Source: Pseudomonas shahriarae (lineage in GTDB: Bacteria > Pseudomonadota > Gammaproteobacteria > Pseudomonadales > Pseudomonadaceae). From it: a DNA stretch of 64,000 bases. This document shows positions 14,807-24,239 of the stretch, piece by piece. The stretch lies in contig NZ_CP077085.1 of NCBI RefSeq assembly GCF_014268455.2, positions 5,745,001 through 5,809,000 of the forward strand, written 5' to 3'. Numbering within the stretch: position 1 is the first letter of the stretch; each line of letters starts with the position of its first letter. The position numbers and the translations under genes were made by a program. Under the pieces are notes generated by a model. It saw nothing but the letters and a program-made list of their open reading frames with translations, was not told the DNA's origin and ran no database searches.

Positions 14807-15745
14807 ATGAACCGACTGATCAGCCGCTGCGTGCTCGCACTCGGCGCCGTGTTGAGCACCAGCGTGTGGGCCGCCGATGCCGCCTCCTGTAAAAACGTGC
14901 GCATGGGCGTGGTGAACTGGACCGACGTGATCGCCACCAGCGCCATGACCCAGGTGCTGCTCGACGGCCTGGGCTACAGCACCAAGCAAACCAGCGCGTC
15001 CCAGCAAATCATCTTCTCCGGCATTCGCGACCAGCGCCTGGACCTGTTCCTCGGTTACTGGAACCCGCTGATGACCCAGACCATCACACCTTTCGTCGAC
15101 GCCGGGCAGGTCAAAGTCCTCGACGCGCCCAGCCTCAAGGACGCCCGCGCGACCCTCGCGGTGCCGACCTATCTGGCAGACAAGGGCCTGAAAACCTTCG
15201 CCGACATTGCCAAGTTCCAGAAAGAGCTGGGCGGCAAGATCTACGGCATCGAGCCCGGCTCGGGGGCCAATACCCAGATCAAGGCGATGATCGCCAAGAA
15301 CCAGTTCGGCCTGGGCAAATTCCAACTGGTGGAGTCCAGCGAGGCCGGCATGCTCGCCGCCGTGGACCGCGCCGTGCGTCGCAAGGAAGCGGTGGTGTTT
15401 TTCGGCTGGGCGCCGCACCCGATGAACGTCAATGTGCAGATGACCTATCTGTCCGGCAGCGAGGACGCCCTGGGCCCCAACGAAGGTATGGCCACGGTCT
15501 GGACCGTCACCACCCCGACCTACGCCGAGCAATGCCCGAATGTGCACAAGCTGCTGACCAACCTGACCTTCACCGCCGCCGACGAGAGCCGGATGATGCA
15601 GCCGCTGCTGGAGCACAAGGATGCGTTCGAGTCCGCCAGGCAGTGGCTCAAGGATCACCCCCAGGACCAGCAGCGCTGGCTGGAAGGTGTGACCACCTTC
15701 GATGGCAAGCCGGCTGCGCAAAACCTGCAACTGAGCAGTAAATAA
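14807..15745 (+). CDS. caiX: carnitine-binding periplasmic protein CaiX
   Basis: A 312-residue OpuAC/ProX-type solute-binding protein with a signal peptide (about 1-22, MNRLISRCVLALGAVLSTSVWA). It has the family signatures of quaternary-ammonium binders: NWTDV near residue 39, GYWNP, GGKIYGIEPGSGA, SSEAGML and GWAPHPMN, which supply the aromatic cage and its frame. In P. aeruginosa CaiX delivers carnitine to the CbcWV permease/ATPase, and no separate permease is encoded here. GAGGGA precedes the ATG. It heads the caiX-cdhC-cdhA-cdhB operon. Confidence 0.94.
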   Translation: MNRLISRCVLALGAVLSTSVWAADAASCKNVRMGVVNWTDVIATSAMTQVLLDGLGYSTKQTSASQQIIFSGIRDQRLDLFLGYWNPLMTQTITPFVDAGQVKVLDAPSLKDARATLAVPTYLADKGLKTFADIAKFQKELGGKIYGIEPGSGANTQIKAMIAKNQFGLGKFQLVESSEAGMLAAVDRAVRRKEAVVFFGWAPHPMNVNVQMTYLSGSEDALGPNEGMATVWTVTTPTYAEQCPNVHKLLTNLTFTAADESRMMQPLLEHKDAFESARQWLKDHPQDQQRWLEGVTTFDGKPAAQNLQLSSK

Positions 15746-15823
15746 CCTCTTTCAAATCACCGCTTCGCAGCTGATACCGGCTGCGAACGGCATCACTACG
15801 CCCGCCTGTAAGGAACCTGCCCC

Positions 15824-16711
15824 ATGAACCACGACGTCATCATCACCTGCGCACTCACCGGTGCTGGCGACACGACCGCCAGAAGCCCCCACGTGCCGGT
15901 CACCCCCAAGCAAATCGCTGCAGCAGCAGTAGAAGCGGCCAAAGCCGGCGCCACCGTGGTGCATTGCCATGTGCGCGACCCGCACACCGGCAAATTCAGC
16001 CGCGACGTAGCGCTGTACCGCGAACTGATGGAGCGCATCCGCGAGGCGGACATCGACATCATCGTCAACCTCACCGCCGGCATGGGCGGCGACCTGGAAA
16101 TCGGCGGCGGCGAGCACCCCATGGAGTTCGGCCCCAACACCGACCTGGTCGGCCCATTGACCCGCCTGGCCCACGTCGAAGCGCTGCTGCCGGAAATCTG
16201 CACCCTGGACTGCGGCACCCTGAACTTCGGCGATGGTGACACCATTTATGTGTCCACCCCGGCCCAGTTGCGTGCGGGTGCCAAGCGCATCCAGGAACTG
16301 GGAGTGAAGGCCGAGCTGGAGATTTTCGATACCGGCCACCTGTGGTTCGCCAAGCAGATGATCAAGGAAGGCTTGCTCGATGACCCGTTGTTCCAACTGT
16401 GCCTGGGCATCCCCTGGGGCGCGCCGGCCGACACCACCACCATGAAAGCCATGGTCGACAACCTGCCTGCCGACGCGGTGTGGGCCGGCTTTGGCATCGG
16501 CCGCATGCAAATGCCGATGGCGGCGCAGGCGGTGCTGCTGGGCGGCAATGTGCGGGTCGGCCTGGAAGACAATTTGTGGCTGGACAAGGGCGTACTGGCG
16601 ACCAATGGGCAACTGGTGGAGCGGGCCGGGGAGATCCTCAGCCGCCTGGGCGCGCGAGTGCTGACCCCGGCTGAAGGCCGAACCAAGATGGGCCTGACCA
16701 AACGCAGCTAA
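15824..16711 (+). CDS. cdhC: 3-dehydrocarnitine cleavage enzyme CdhC (BKACE family)
   Basis: A 295-residue beta-keto-acid cleavage enzyme that condenses 3-dehydrocarnitine with acetyl-CoA to give betainyl-CoA and acetoacetate. The zinc ligands are His47 and His49 (VHCHVRDP) and a Glu in VGLEDN near the C-terminal quarter. AAGGA precedes the ATG with suitable spacing. It follows caiX by 78 bp and precedes cdhA by 57 bp in the carnitine operon. Confidence 0.94.
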   Translation: MNHDVIITCALTGAGDTTARSPHVPVTPKQIAAAAVEAAKAGATVVHCHVRDPHTGKFSRDVALYRELMERIREADIDIIVNLTAGMGGDLEIGGGEHPMEFGPNTDLVGPLTRLAHVEALLPEICTLDCGTLNFGDGDTIYVSTPAQLRAGAKRIQELGVKAELEIFDTGHLWFAKQMIKEGLLDDPLFQLCLGIPWGAPADTTTMKAMVDNLPADAVWAGFGIGRMQMPMAAQAVLLGGNVRVGLEDNLWLDKGVLATNGQLVERAGEILSRLGARVLTPAEGRTKMGLTKRS

Positions 16712-16768
16712 TCCCCCTGCCGCAACCGGCTCCCACAATGAACCTCTTTAGCACTGGAAATTACCAAA

Positions 16769-17734
16769 ATGAGCTTTATCACCGAAATCAAAACCTTCGC
16801 CGCCCTGGGCAGCGGTGTAATCGGCAGCGGCTGGGTGTCCCGCGCCCTCGCCCACGGCCTGGATGTGGTGGCCTGGGACCCGGCGCCCGGCGCCGAAGCC
16901 GCCCTGCGCAAGCGCGTCGCCAATGCCTGGGGCGCCCTGGAACAACAGGGCCTGGCGCCGGGCGCCTCCCAGGAGCGTCTGCGTTTTGTCGCGACCATCG
17001 AAGAATGCGTGCAAGACGCCGATTTCATCCAGGAAAGCGCCCCCGAACGCCTGGAACTGAAACTGGAACTGCACAGCAAAATCAGCGCGGCGGCCAAACC
17101 CGATGCCTTGATCGGCTCCAGCACTTCGGGGCTATTGCCCAGTGAGTTTTATGAAGGCGCCACGCACCCGGAACGCTGCGTGGTCGGCCACCCGTTCAAC
17201 CCGGTGTACCTGCTGCCGCTGGTAGAAGTGGTCGGTGGCAAACACACCGCGCCCGAAGCAATCCAGGCCGCGATCAAGGTCTACCAATCTCTCGGTATGC
17301 GCCCGCTGCATGTGCGCAAGGAAGTCCCGGGGTTTATCGCCGACCGCTTGCTGGAAGCGCTGTGGCGTGAGGCGTTGCACCTGGTCAACGATGGGGTGGC
17401 GACCACCGGCGAGATCGACGATGCGATCCGCTTTGGCGCCGGCTTGCGCTGGTCGTTCATGGGCACATTCCTGACCTACACCCTGGCCGGCGGCGATGCC
17501 GGGATGCGGCATTTCATGGCGCAGTTCGGGCCGGCACTGCAGTTGCCGTGGACGTACCTGCCGGCGCCGGAACTGACCGACAAACTGATTGATGATGTGG
17601 TTGATGGCACCCGTGAGCAGTTGGGCAGCCATAGCATTTCGGCGCTGGAACGCTATCGTGATGATTGCCTGCTGGCGGTGCTGGAGGCGGTGAAGACCAC
17701 CAAGCAAAAACACGGCATGAGCTTCGCCGAATAA
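16769..17734 (+). CDS. cdhA: L-carnitine dehydrogenase CdhA
   Basis: A 321-residue member of the 3-hydroxyacyl-CoA dehydrogenase superfamily that oxidises L-carnitine to 3-dehydrocarnitine with NAD+. The Rossmann dinucleotide motif is [15 protein letters not shown] near residues 14-28. The catalytic region contains [17 protein letters not shown], followed by the all-helical C-terminal domain. The ribosome-binding site is weak (GGAAAT). It is the first enzymatic step of the pathway although the third gene of the operon. Confidence 0.94.
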   Translation: MSFITEIKTFAALGSGVIGSGWVSRALAHGLDVVAWDPAPGAEAALRKRVANAWGALEQQGLAPGASQERLRFVATIEECVQDADFIQESAPERLELKLELHSKISAAAKPDALIGSSTSGLLPSEFYEGATHPERCVVGHPFNPVYLLPLVEVVGGKHTAPEAIQAAIKVYQSLGMRPLHVRKEVPGFIADRLLEALWREALHLVNDGVATTGEIDDAIRFGAGLRWSFMGTFLTYTLAGGDAGMRHFMAQFGPALQLPWTYLPAPELTDKLIDDVVDGTREQLGSHSISALERYRDDCLLAVLEAVKTTKQKHGMSFAE

Positions 17735-17807
17735 CGGCGGTTGATATCTGTGGGAGCAGGCAAGCCAGCTCCTGCAGTTGACCGAGCACAGATCTGGAAT
17801 TGACGAC

Positions 17808-18281
17808 ATGCCCGCACTGACGACCTACACCACCAACATCCTCCCTGACTGGGTCGATTACAACGGCCACCTGCGCGATGCGTTTTACCTGCTGATCTTC
17901 AGCTACGCCACCGACGCATTGATGGACACCCTGGGCCTGGACAGCGACCACCGCGAAGCCAGTGGCCACTCGCTGTTCACCCTGGAACTGCACCTCAATT
18001 ACCTGCACGAAGTGAAACTCGGCGCCGAGGTCGAAGTGCATACCCAGTTGATCGCCCATGACAACAAGCGCCTGCATCTGTATCACAGCCTGCACCTGGT
18101 GGGCGAAGAGCGGGAGCTGGCGGGCAATGAGCAGATGCTGTTGCATGTCGACCTGGCGGGGCCACGCTCGGCCCCCTTCAGTGAGGGGGTTGCACAGCGG
18201 TTGACGGCCATCAGCACCGAGCAATCAGACCTGCCCCGGCCGGCCCTGCTCGGTCGCGTCATCGGCCTGCCCGGCAAATAA
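17808..18281 (+). CDS. cdhB: betainyl-CoA thioesterase CdhB (hot-dog fold)
   Basis: A 157-residue 4-hydroxybenzoyl-CoA thioesterase-like protein. The family motif DWVDYNGHLRDAFY near residues 12-25 carries the catalytic Asp at the start of the central helix. It releases glycine betaine from betainyl-CoA, linking carnitine to the gbc/dgc pathway. An in-frame TTG lies ten codons earlier, but ATG 17808 with GGAA upstream starts the conserved protein. It is separated from cdhA by 73 bp that hold half a REP element. Confidence 0.88.
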   Translation: MPALTTYTTNILPDWVDYNGHLRDAFYLLIFSYATDALMDTLGLDSDHREASGHSLFTLELHLNYLHEVKLGAEVEVHTQLIAHDNKRLHLYHSLHLVGEERELAGNEQMLLHVDLAGPRSAPFSEGVAQRLTAISTEQSDLPRPALLGRVIGLPGK

Positions 18282-18286
18282 AAAAA

Positions 18287-18316
18287 GCCCCGATCAAGCC
18301 GTGACAGGATCGGGGC
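18287..18316 (-). terminator. intrinsic terminator at the end of the carnitine operon
   Basis: Nine-bp stem GCCCCGATC/GATCGGGGC with a 12-base loop, six bases past cdhB. The tract of seven A lies 5' of the stem on the plus strand, so the canonical stem-then-U-run order is on the minus strand. It would stop leftward transcripts coming from the gbdR side best, and rightward cdhB transcripts only weakly. Confidence 0.65.
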
Positions 18317-18519
18317 AGAGTGCTTTGTGCGAGCGTGCGGGCCGAGGGTGACCAAACCTTCATTCTGCTTGCTTGAAAACCAGTGTGCCCGCAACCACCC
18401 TCGGCAACTGGCCCGAAAACGACCTGCTCATAGTCGTTCCAGCCATCACGTCATTCAGCCCTTGCCGACCCGCTGGCGGCCCACCAGAATCAAAGGCTCC
18501 CCTAACCAGGATGAACATC

Positions 18520-18783
18520 ATGATGCACGCGGATTTGATTGATCAGGATGACCTGCTGAGCCAACTGCGCTCCCTGGGTTTCGAGGTGTCCAGCGGCGCC
18601 ACCGCCGAGCAGGCCTGTGAATGCGCGGTACGCGGTTTGAGTGAGGCGCGGGCCAAGGCACTCAAGGGTATGGTCGAGCAGATGTACACCAGCAGCGCGA
18701 CGATTCTGCCGGCGGTGCGCCAGGCGATTGATAAGCAGTTGTTGCCGGCCCTGATGCAGTTCAAACAGAATTCCGGGGCCTGA
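18520..18783 (+). CDS. small conserved protein of unknown function
   Basis: An 87-residue acidic, probably helical cytoplasmic protein (DLIDQDDLLSQLRSLGFEVS then repeated Ala/Cys-rich helices). AGGA at 18508-18511 is eight bases before the ATG at 18520; ATGs at 18511 and 18523 are alternatives. No motif or family is recognised. It sits between the carnitine operon and gbdR, and a palindromic repeat follows. A protein is supported by regular codon use and a proper start. Confidence 0.6.
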   Translation: MMHADLIDQDDLLSQLRSLGFEVSSGATAEQACECAVRGLSEARAKALKGMVEQMYTSSATILPAVRQAIDKQLLPALMQFKQNSGA

Positions 18784-18792
18784 TACATCGCT

Positions 18793-18864
18793 ATCGTCGG
18801 CAAGCCAGCTCCCACATTTGAAGGTATTCACAGATCAAAATGTGGGCGCTGGCGTGCCGGCGAT
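18793..18864. repeat. REP doublet
   Basis: Imperfect inverted pair ATCGTCGGCAAGCCAGCTCCCACA ... TGTGGGCGCTGGCGTGCCGGCGAT, in the gap between convergent genes (unknown 87-aa protein and gbdR). Confidence 0.75.
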
Positions 18865-18878
18865 GCAGACGCCTCGGC

Positions 18879-19982
18879 CTACAGCCTTACACTGGCAAAC
18901 GTCGACTCATTGCGCGCCTGGCTCAACGCCGACATCGGCCCGGCCAGCGGTGACAACACCAGCGCCTGCGGAATCGGCATCATCGCCACTTGCTGGGTGG
19001 TGTTGGAACCTACGCGCTCATCCCGTGGCGGAATGCCGAAGTATTCGCGGTAGCACTTGGAGAAGTGCGGCGTGGACACAAACCCGCACACCGAGGCCAC
19101 TTCGATGATCGACATCGGCGTTTGCTTGAGCAACTGCCGGGCGCGGATCAGGCGCAGCTTGAGGTAGTAGCGCGACGGCGAGCAGTGCAGGTATTTCTGG
19201 AACAGCCGCTCCAGCTGACGCCGCGAGACGGCGACATAGACGGCCAATTCATCGAGGTCGATCGGCTCTTCCAGGTTGGCTTCCATCAGCGCGACGATTT
19301 CCTGCAGCTTCGGCTGATTGGTGCCGAGCATGTGCTTGAGCGGCACGCGCTGGTGGTCCTGCTCATTGCGGATACGTTCGTACACGAACATCTCGGAAAT
19401 CGCCGCCGACAGTTCACGGCCATGGTCGCGGCTGATCAGGTGCAACATCATGTCCAGCGGCGCGGTACCACCAGAACTGGTGAAGCGATTGCGGTCGAGG
19501 GTGAACAGGCGCGTACTCATCGACACCCGTGGGAAGGCTTCCTGCATCGACGCCAGGCATTCCCAGTGCACGCTGCAATCAAACCCGTCGAGCAAGCCGG
19601 CGCAGGCCAGGGCCCAACTGCCGGTGCACACCGCGCCGAGGCGGCGGGACTGGCGCGCCTGGCTTTGCAGCCACGACACATGTTCACGGGTCACGGTGCG
19701 CTGGATACCCACGCCGCCGCAGACAATCACGGTGTCCAGGGCCGGGGCTTTGTGCATGGAGCAATCGGGGGTGATTTGCAGGCCATCGCTGGCCCATACC
19801 TGGTTGCCGTCGACGCTCAAGGTAGTCCAGCGATACAGCTCGCGGCCGGACAATTGGTTGGCCATGCGCAGTGGTTCCACTGCGGACGCCAGGGAAATCA
19901 GCGTGAAATTGTCCAGCAGCAAAAAGCCGATGGATTGAGGCGCACGGTTCTGGGGTTGGGCCCCGGAGTTGAACGACGTCAT
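18879..19982 (-). CDS. gbdR: glycine betaine/dimethylglycine-responsive activator GbdR
   Basis: A 367-residue GATase1-like/AraC regulator, the family length. The N-terminal ligand domain (about 15-210) includes VICGGVG and GGTAPLDMMLHLISRDHG. The C-terminal AraC helix-turn-helix pair (about 230-330) reads VAVSRRQLERLFQKY and IIEVASVCGFVSTPHFSKCYREYFG. In P. aeruginosa it activates gbcAB, dgcAB, cbcXWV, sdaB and other betaine genes. GAGGAG precedes the start. A sigma-54-type promoter lies about 95 bp upstream. Confidence 0.95.
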   Translation of the reverse strand: MTSFNSGAQPQNRAPQSIGFLLLDNFTLISLASAVEPLRMANQLSGRELYRWTTLSVDGNQVWASDGLQITPDCSMHKAPALDTVIVCGGVGIQRTVTREHVSWLQSQARQSRRLGAVCTGSWALACAGLLDGFDCSVHWECLASMQEAFPRVSMSTRLFTLDRNRFTSSGGTAPLDMMLHLISRDHGRELSAAISEMFVYERIRNEQDHQRVPLKHMLGTNQPKLQEIVALMEANLEEPIDLDELAVYVAVSRRQLERLFQKYLHCSPSRYYLKLRLIRARQLLKQTPMSIIEVASVCGFVSTPHFSKCYREYFGIPPRDERVGSNTTQQVAMMPIPQALVLSPLAGPMSALSQARNESTFASVRL

Positions 19983-20077
19983 CGCGGTATCTCCTCACAC
20001 AAAGCAGGTAATGGCCTCAGGCGAGGCTCTTGTTATTGCGCTCGTCATCCGTCAGGAGAGAGGCTTTGAATTGATAG

Positions 20078-20093
20078 AGCAAATGCCATGCCT
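20078..20093 (-). promoter_or_regulatory. sigma-54 (RpoN)-type promoter for gbdR
   Basis: On the minus strand AGGCATGGCATTTGCT has the invariant GG and GC exactly 10 bases apart, with GGCA and TTGCT matching the -24/-12 consensus (TGGCACG-N4-TTGCW) at most positions. It lies about 95 bp upstream of the gbdR ATG in the right orientation. Confidence 0.6.
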
Positions 20094-20437
20094 AAAGTTG
20101 AATAGGTATTCAATAACTCCTGAAAACGACCTGTTGAGGTGTCTATATAAGCCCGCGCCCGGCGTGGGGATATGACCCGGAAAAAGCCTACACTCAGGGT
20201 CTGTGAGCAGATCGGTAGCACTTGTGGGAAGGCGCTTTCAGGGCGTAGGAAAAGTGTGTCACCACACGCACAGGTGATGGGTGGTCGGAAGGGAAATCGT
20301 TTGGGGGCTACTTATCTGTTTGCGACGCGCTAAAAGGTGGCGTATCGGGGGTGGAGTGTTCACTTTATGAGCAGTGGGGTTTGACACACCACCATCGCGG
20401 GCAAGCCCCAATGCCAGTCAGTTAAACGCAGATCTCC
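20094..20437. other. gene-free stretch between gbdR and sdaB
   Basis: The gap from 19983 to 20575 has the gbdR promoter at its left end and a REP doublet at its right end. The middle 340 bp holds no open frame with a ribosome-binding site and no hairpin I would defend. An upstream activator site for the sigma-54 promoter would be expected here, but none is clear by eye. Confidence 0.5.
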
Positions 20438-20542
20438 TGTGGGAGCGGGCTTGCTCGCGAAAGCTGTGGGTCAGTCAACATCAATGTTTGCTGGGCCGAC
20501 GTCTTCGCGGCGATGCGGCGATCCGACAAGCCCGCTCCCACA
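20438..20542. repeat. REP doublet
   Basis: Inverted 16-bp arms TGTGGGAGCGGGCTTG (20438-20453) and CAAGCCCGCTCCCACA (20527-20542) around a 73-base centre, between the sdaB stop and the gbdR upstream region. Confidence 0.8.
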
Positions 20543-20575
20543 TTTGATCTTCACTGCTTTGAGCATTGCGTTCGC

Positions 20576-21952
20576 TTAACACTCGACAGCACTCACCGCC
20601 AACCCACCCCGCGAGGTCTCCTTGTACTTGTCATGCATATCCGCGCCGGTATCGCGCATGGTGCGGATCACCCGGTCCAGGGAAATAAAGTGCTGGCCGT
20701 CGCCCCGCAGGGCCATCTGCGCGGCATTGATCGCCTTGACCGCGGCAATCGCATTGCGCTCGATACACGGCACTTGCACCAGGCCGCCCACCGGGTCGCA
20801 GGTCAGGCCCAGGTTGTGTTCCAGGCCGATTTCGGCGGCGTTGCACACCTGCTCCGGCGAGGCGCCAAGAATCTCTGCCAGCCCCGCCGCCGCCATGGCG
20901 CAGGCCGAACCGACTTCACCCTGGCAACCCACTTCGGCGCCGGAGATCGACGCATTCTTCTTGCACAGGATGCCGATGGCCGCCGCACCGAGGAAGTAGT
21001 CCACTACATTGGCCTCGGTGACTTCTTCGCTGAACTTCATAAAGTAGTGCAGCACCGCCGGGATGATCCCCGCCGCGCCATTGGTGGGTGCGGTGACCAT
21101 GCGCCCACCGGCGGCGTTTTCTTCGTTGACGGCCAGGGCGAACAGGTTGACCCACTCCATGGCGCTCAAGGTGGAGCCGATCACATTCGGCTTGCCCAGC
21201 TCCTGCAAACTGCGGTGCAACTTGGCGGCGCGGCGGCGCACATTCAAGCCGCCGGGCAGGATGCCTTCATGCTTGAGGCCTTGCTCGACACAGTCCTGCA
21301 TGGCACGCCAGAGTTTCATCAGGCCGCTGCGGATTTCCTCCTCGGAGCGCCACACCTTTTCATTGGCCAGCATCAGGTCGGCAACCCGCAGGTTGTGGGT
21401 GTTGCATAACTGCAACAACTCCACCGCACTGGAAAAATCATAGGGCAGTTCGGTGCGGTCCATATCCGCCACTCCGCTGCGCGCCTGGGCCTCATCCACC
21501 ACAAAACCGCCACCCACCGAATAGTAGGTATCGCGATGCAACTCGGTCTGGGCGCCGTAGACCACCAGGGTCATGGCATTGGGATGGAACGGCAGGTTTT
21601 CGTCGATCAGGCGCATGTCCCGCGACCACACAAAGGGCACCGGCACACGGTTGTCCAGCAGCAGCGTCTGCGTCTCACGCAGGGTCTCGATACGCGGGCC
21701 GATCTGCGACGGATCAATCGCATCCGGCCACTCGCCCATCAGCCCCATGATCACTGCATTGTCGCTGCCATGCCCGATGCCGGTGGCCGACAACGAGCCA
21801 TACAGCTGAACTTCGACGCGCTGCACCTGTTCCAAAAGAGCACGTTCACGCAAGTCCTGGACGAACAACGCCGCGGCCCGCATGGGGCCGACGGTGTGGG
21901 AACTGGACGGCCCGATGCCAATCTTGAACAGGTCGAAAACGCTGATAGCCAT
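20576..21952 (-). CDS. sdaB: L-serine ammonia-lyase (iron-sulfur), SdaB
   Basis: A 458-residue fused type-I iron-sulfur serine dehydratase converting L-serine to pyruvate and ammonia. The beta domain begins with [16 protein letters not shown]. Cluster-binding cysteines lie in [24 protein letters not shown] and [11 protein letters not shown] near the C-terminus. GAGGAG precedes the start. It is adjacent to cbcXWV, as in P. aeruginosa, where it belongs to the GbdR regulon: sarcosine demethylation gives glycine, then serine, then pyruvate. It diverges from cbcX across a shared control region. Confidence 0.94.
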   Translation of the reverse strand: MAISVFDLFKIGIGPSSSHTVGPMRAAALFVQDLRERALLEQVQRVEVQLYGSLSATGIGHGSDNAVIMGLMGEWPDAIDPSQIGPRIETLRETQTLLLDNRVPVPFVWSRDMRLIDENLPFHPNAMTLVVYGAQTELHRDTYYSVGGGFVVDEAQARSGVADMDRTELPYDFSSAVELLQLCNTHNLRVADLMLANEKVWRSEEEIRSGLMKLWRAMQDCVEQGLKHEGILPGGLNVRRRAAKLHRSLQELGKPNVIGSTLSAMEWVNLFALAVNEENAAGGRMVTAPTNGAAGIIPAVLHYFMKFSEEVTEANVVDYFLGAAAIGILCKKNASISGAEVGCQGEVGSACAMAAAGLAEILGASPEQVCNAAEIGLEHNLGLTCDPVGGLVQVPCIERNAIAAVKAINAAQMALRGDGQHFISLDRVIRTMRDTGADMHDKYKETSRGGLAVSAVEC

Positions 21953-22178
21953 TGCGCGAAACTCCTCGATAGCACAGGCCAGGCGCAGTAACGCCTGGTG
22001 GCGGAGCTGCTACGCTCAAGTCGCCCAGATGGCGGCATCATCAAGCTTTCGTTGCGCCGTCCGGCGTCTGACACCGACATACCCATGCTCACCAGCGTCG
22101 TCCCCTCGCAATGGGGCGTAATCGCCGTTTTTTGCGGCGCAGATCGAGAAAAAGTGCAGTTTTGCCTGTGGAAAAACC

Positions 22179-22236
22179 TGTATGCGACGTCACCGACACT
22201 GGATACGACCATCCCTGTACTGGATGCGACCCACCC
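22179..22236 (+). promoter_or_regulatory. triple 21-bp-phased repeat, candidate GbdR operator (cbcX/sdaB)
   Basis: (G/A)CGAC occurs at 22184-22188, 22205-22209 and 22226-22230 with exact 21-bp spacing, inside repeats of the form CTG(T/G)ATxCGAC followed by a C-rich end. The array lies in the 427-bp divergent gap 21953-22379, about 150 bp before cbcX; the rest of the gap shows nothing else clear. It matches the array before gbcA in core and phasing. Confidence 0.6.
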
Positions 22237-22379
22237 TGTAGGCGTCAGATTTTCACTGGTACATGATCAGTCTCGACTCGTTTGCAAGGTACCGAGGCTG
22301 CACGTTGCTCGCACGCCCCAACTGCAACACTTATAAGCGCGGTCTCGCACCGCCGGAAAAACACCAGGAGTCCAAACCC

Positions 22380-23327
22380 ATGAAAGGTTCCCCCCCGTTG
22401 TTGTTGGCCGCCATGCTGAGTCTTCCCTTTGCGGCCCACGCTGCTGATCCCGAGCAGTGCAGCACCGTCAACTTCTCCGATGTCGGCTGGACCGATATCA
22501 CCGTCACCACCGCCACCACCAGCGAAATCCTCAAGGGCCTGGGCTACAAGCCCCGGACCACGATGATTTCCGTGCCAGTGACCTACAAGTCCCTGGCTGA
22601 TGGCAAGAACATGGATATCTTCCTCGGCAACTGGATGCCGACCATGGAAAACGACATCAAGCAGTACCGTGATGCCGGCACCGTGGAAACCGTGCGCGCC
22701 AACCTGGAAAACGCCAAGTACACCCTGGCAGTGCCACAAGCGCTGTACGACAAGGGCCTGAAGGACTTTGCCGATATCGCCAAGTTCAAGAAGGAGCTGG
22801 GCGGCAAGATCTATGGCATTGAACCGGGCAACGACGGCAACCGCACGATCCAGAGCCTGATCGACAAAAATCAGTTCGGCTTGAAAGACGCAGGTTTCAA
22901 GGTGGTCGAGTCCAGTGAGGCGGGGATGCTCTCGCAAGTCGAGCGCGCCACCAAACGGGAGCAGGCCATTGTATTCCTGGGCTGGGAACCGCACCCGATG
23001 AACACCCGGTTCAAGATGAAGTACTTGACTGGCGGTGACGATTCATTCGGCCCCAACTACGGCCAGGCCACCATCTACACCAACACCCGCAAGGGCTACG
23101 TGCAGGAGTGCAGCAACGTCGGCCAGCTCCTGAAAAACCTGGTGTTCACCCTCGACATGGAAAGCACCCTGATGGGTAACGTCCTCGACGACAAAATGAA
23201 ACCCGACGCCGCCGCCAAGGCCTGGCTGAAGAAGAACCCGCAAGTGCTCGACACCTGGCTCGCCGGGGTCACCACCCTTGATGGCAAACCAGGACTTGCC
23301 GCCGTAAAAGCCTACCTCGACAAGTAA
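22380..23327 (+). CDS. cbcX: choline/betaine ABC transporter periplasmic binding protein CbcX
   Basis: A 315-residue OpuAC-type solute-binding protein with a signal peptide (about 1-21, ending AAHA). It shares with CaiX the quaternary-amine binding landmarks GWTDI, GNWMPTM, GGKIYGIEPGNDGN, SSEAGML and GWEPHPMN. The frame is open 39 codons further upstream, but AGGAG nine bases before ATG 22380 and the signal peptide fix the start. It serves the CbcWV core for choline and probably betaine uptake. Confidence 0.94.
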   Translation: MKGSPPLLLAAMLSLPFAAHAADPEQCSTVNFSDVGWTDITVTTATTSEILKGLGYKPRTTMISVPVTYKSLADGKNMDIFLGNWMPTMENDIKQYRDAGTVETVRANLENAKYTLAVPQALYDKGLKDFADIAKFKKELGGKIYGIEPGNDGNRTIQSLIDKNQFGLKDAGFKVVESSEAGMLSQVERATKREQAIVFLGWEPHPMNTRFKMKYLTGGDDSFGPNYGQATIYTNTRKGYVQECSNVGQLLKNLVFTLDMESTLMGNVLDDKMKPDAAAKAWLKKNPQVLDTWLAGVTTLDGKPGLAAVKAYLDK

Positions 23328-23335
23328 CCGCTGAC

Positions 23336-23359
23336 CCTGGGCCGGCGCGCCGGCCCAGG
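23336..23359. other. perfect 24-nt palindrome between cbcX and cbcW
   Basis: CCTGGGCCGGCG followed directly by its reverse complement, GC-rich and without a T-run, eight bases after the cbcX stop. In ABC operons such stems after the binding-protein gene often protect the upstream mRNA or attenuate read-through, giving excess binding protein over permease. That role here is inference. Confidence 0.6.
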
Positions 23360-23393
23360 ATGTTTCCCTCTTCGCATGTGGACATTCACTACC

Positions 23394-24239
23394 ATGCTGA
23401 CTGAACAGAAAATCCCACTAGGCCAGTACATCGCTGCCTTCGTCGAATGGTTGACGCAGAACGGCGCCGATTATTTCGACGCGATCGCATCGACACTGGA
23501 AACGATGATCCACGGCGTGACGTTTGCGCTGACCTGGTTCAATCCGCTGGCATTGATCGGTCTGATTGCGCTGCTTGCTCACTACATTCAACGTAAGTGG
23601 GGGCTGACTGTATTTGTGATTGCCTCCTTCCTGCTGATCCTCAACCTGGGGTACTGGCAGGAAACCATGGAGACCCTGGCCCAGGTGCTGTTCGCCACCC
23701 TGGTCTGCGTGGTCATCGGTGTGCCGCTGGGCATTGTTGCCGCGCACAAACCGATGTTCTACACCGTGATGCGCCCGGTGCTCGACTTGATGCAGACCGT
23801 GCCGACCTTTGTTTACCTTATCCCGACCCTGACCCTCTTCGGGCTGGGTGTGGTGCCTGGCCTGATCTCCACGGTGGTGTTCGCGATTGCCGCGCCGATC
23901 CGCCTGACCTACCTGGGTATCCGCGATGTACCGCAAGAGTTGATGGATGCCGGCAAGGCCTTTGGCTGCTCGCGCCGCCAGTTGCTCTCGCGCATCGAAC
24001 TGCCCCACGCCATGCCGAGCATCGCTGCCGGTATTACCCAATGCATCATGCTGTCGTTGTCGATGGTGGTGATCGCGGCCCTGGTGGGCGCCGACGGCCT
24101 CGGCAAACCCGTGGTCAACGCGCTGAACACCGCCGACATTGCCCTGGGCTTTGAAGCCGGCCTGGCGATTGTGCTGCTGGCCATCATGCTCGACCGCATC
24201 TGCAAACAACCCGACGCCAAAGTAGGGGGTGATGCATGA
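23394..24239 (+). CDS. cbcW: choline/betaine ABC transporter permease CbcW
   Basis: A 281-residue ProW/OpuAB-type permease with several membrane segments and the EAA loop (DAGKAFGCSRRQLLSRIELPHAMPSIAAG) that docks the ATPase. An ATG six codons upstream (23376) is possible; neither start has a strong Shine-Dalgarno, and MLTEQKIPLGQYIA resembles the family start. Its last four bases overlap cbcV (ATGA). It is also expected to serve CaiX. Confidence 0.93.
   Translation: MLTEQKIPLGQYIAAFVEWLTQNGADYFDAIASTLETMIHGVTFALTWFNPLALIGLIALLAHYIQRKWGLTVFVIASFLLILNLGYWQETMETLAQVLFATLVCVVIGVPLGIVAAHKPMFYTVMRPVLDLMQTVPTFVYLIPTLTLFGLGVVPGLISTVVFAIAAPIRLTYLGIRDVPQELMDAGKAFGCSRRQLLSRIELPHAMPSIAAGITQCIMLSLSMVVIAALVGADGLGKPVVNALNTADIALGFEAGLAIVLLAIMLDRICKQPDAKVGGDA

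Noticed and set aside
18373..18519. Longer N-terminus for the small protein at 18520
   Set aside because: The added 49 residues overlap the region just after the terminator, lack a ribosome-binding site and look non-coding.
20160..20437. Small RNA gene between gbdR and sdaB
   Set aside because: No promoter-plus-terminator pair could be defined by eye.
14807..23327. caiX and cbcX as a recent tandem duplication
   Set aside because: They are related binding proteins but too different in sequence and both occur in P. aeruginosa at matching places; old paralogues.
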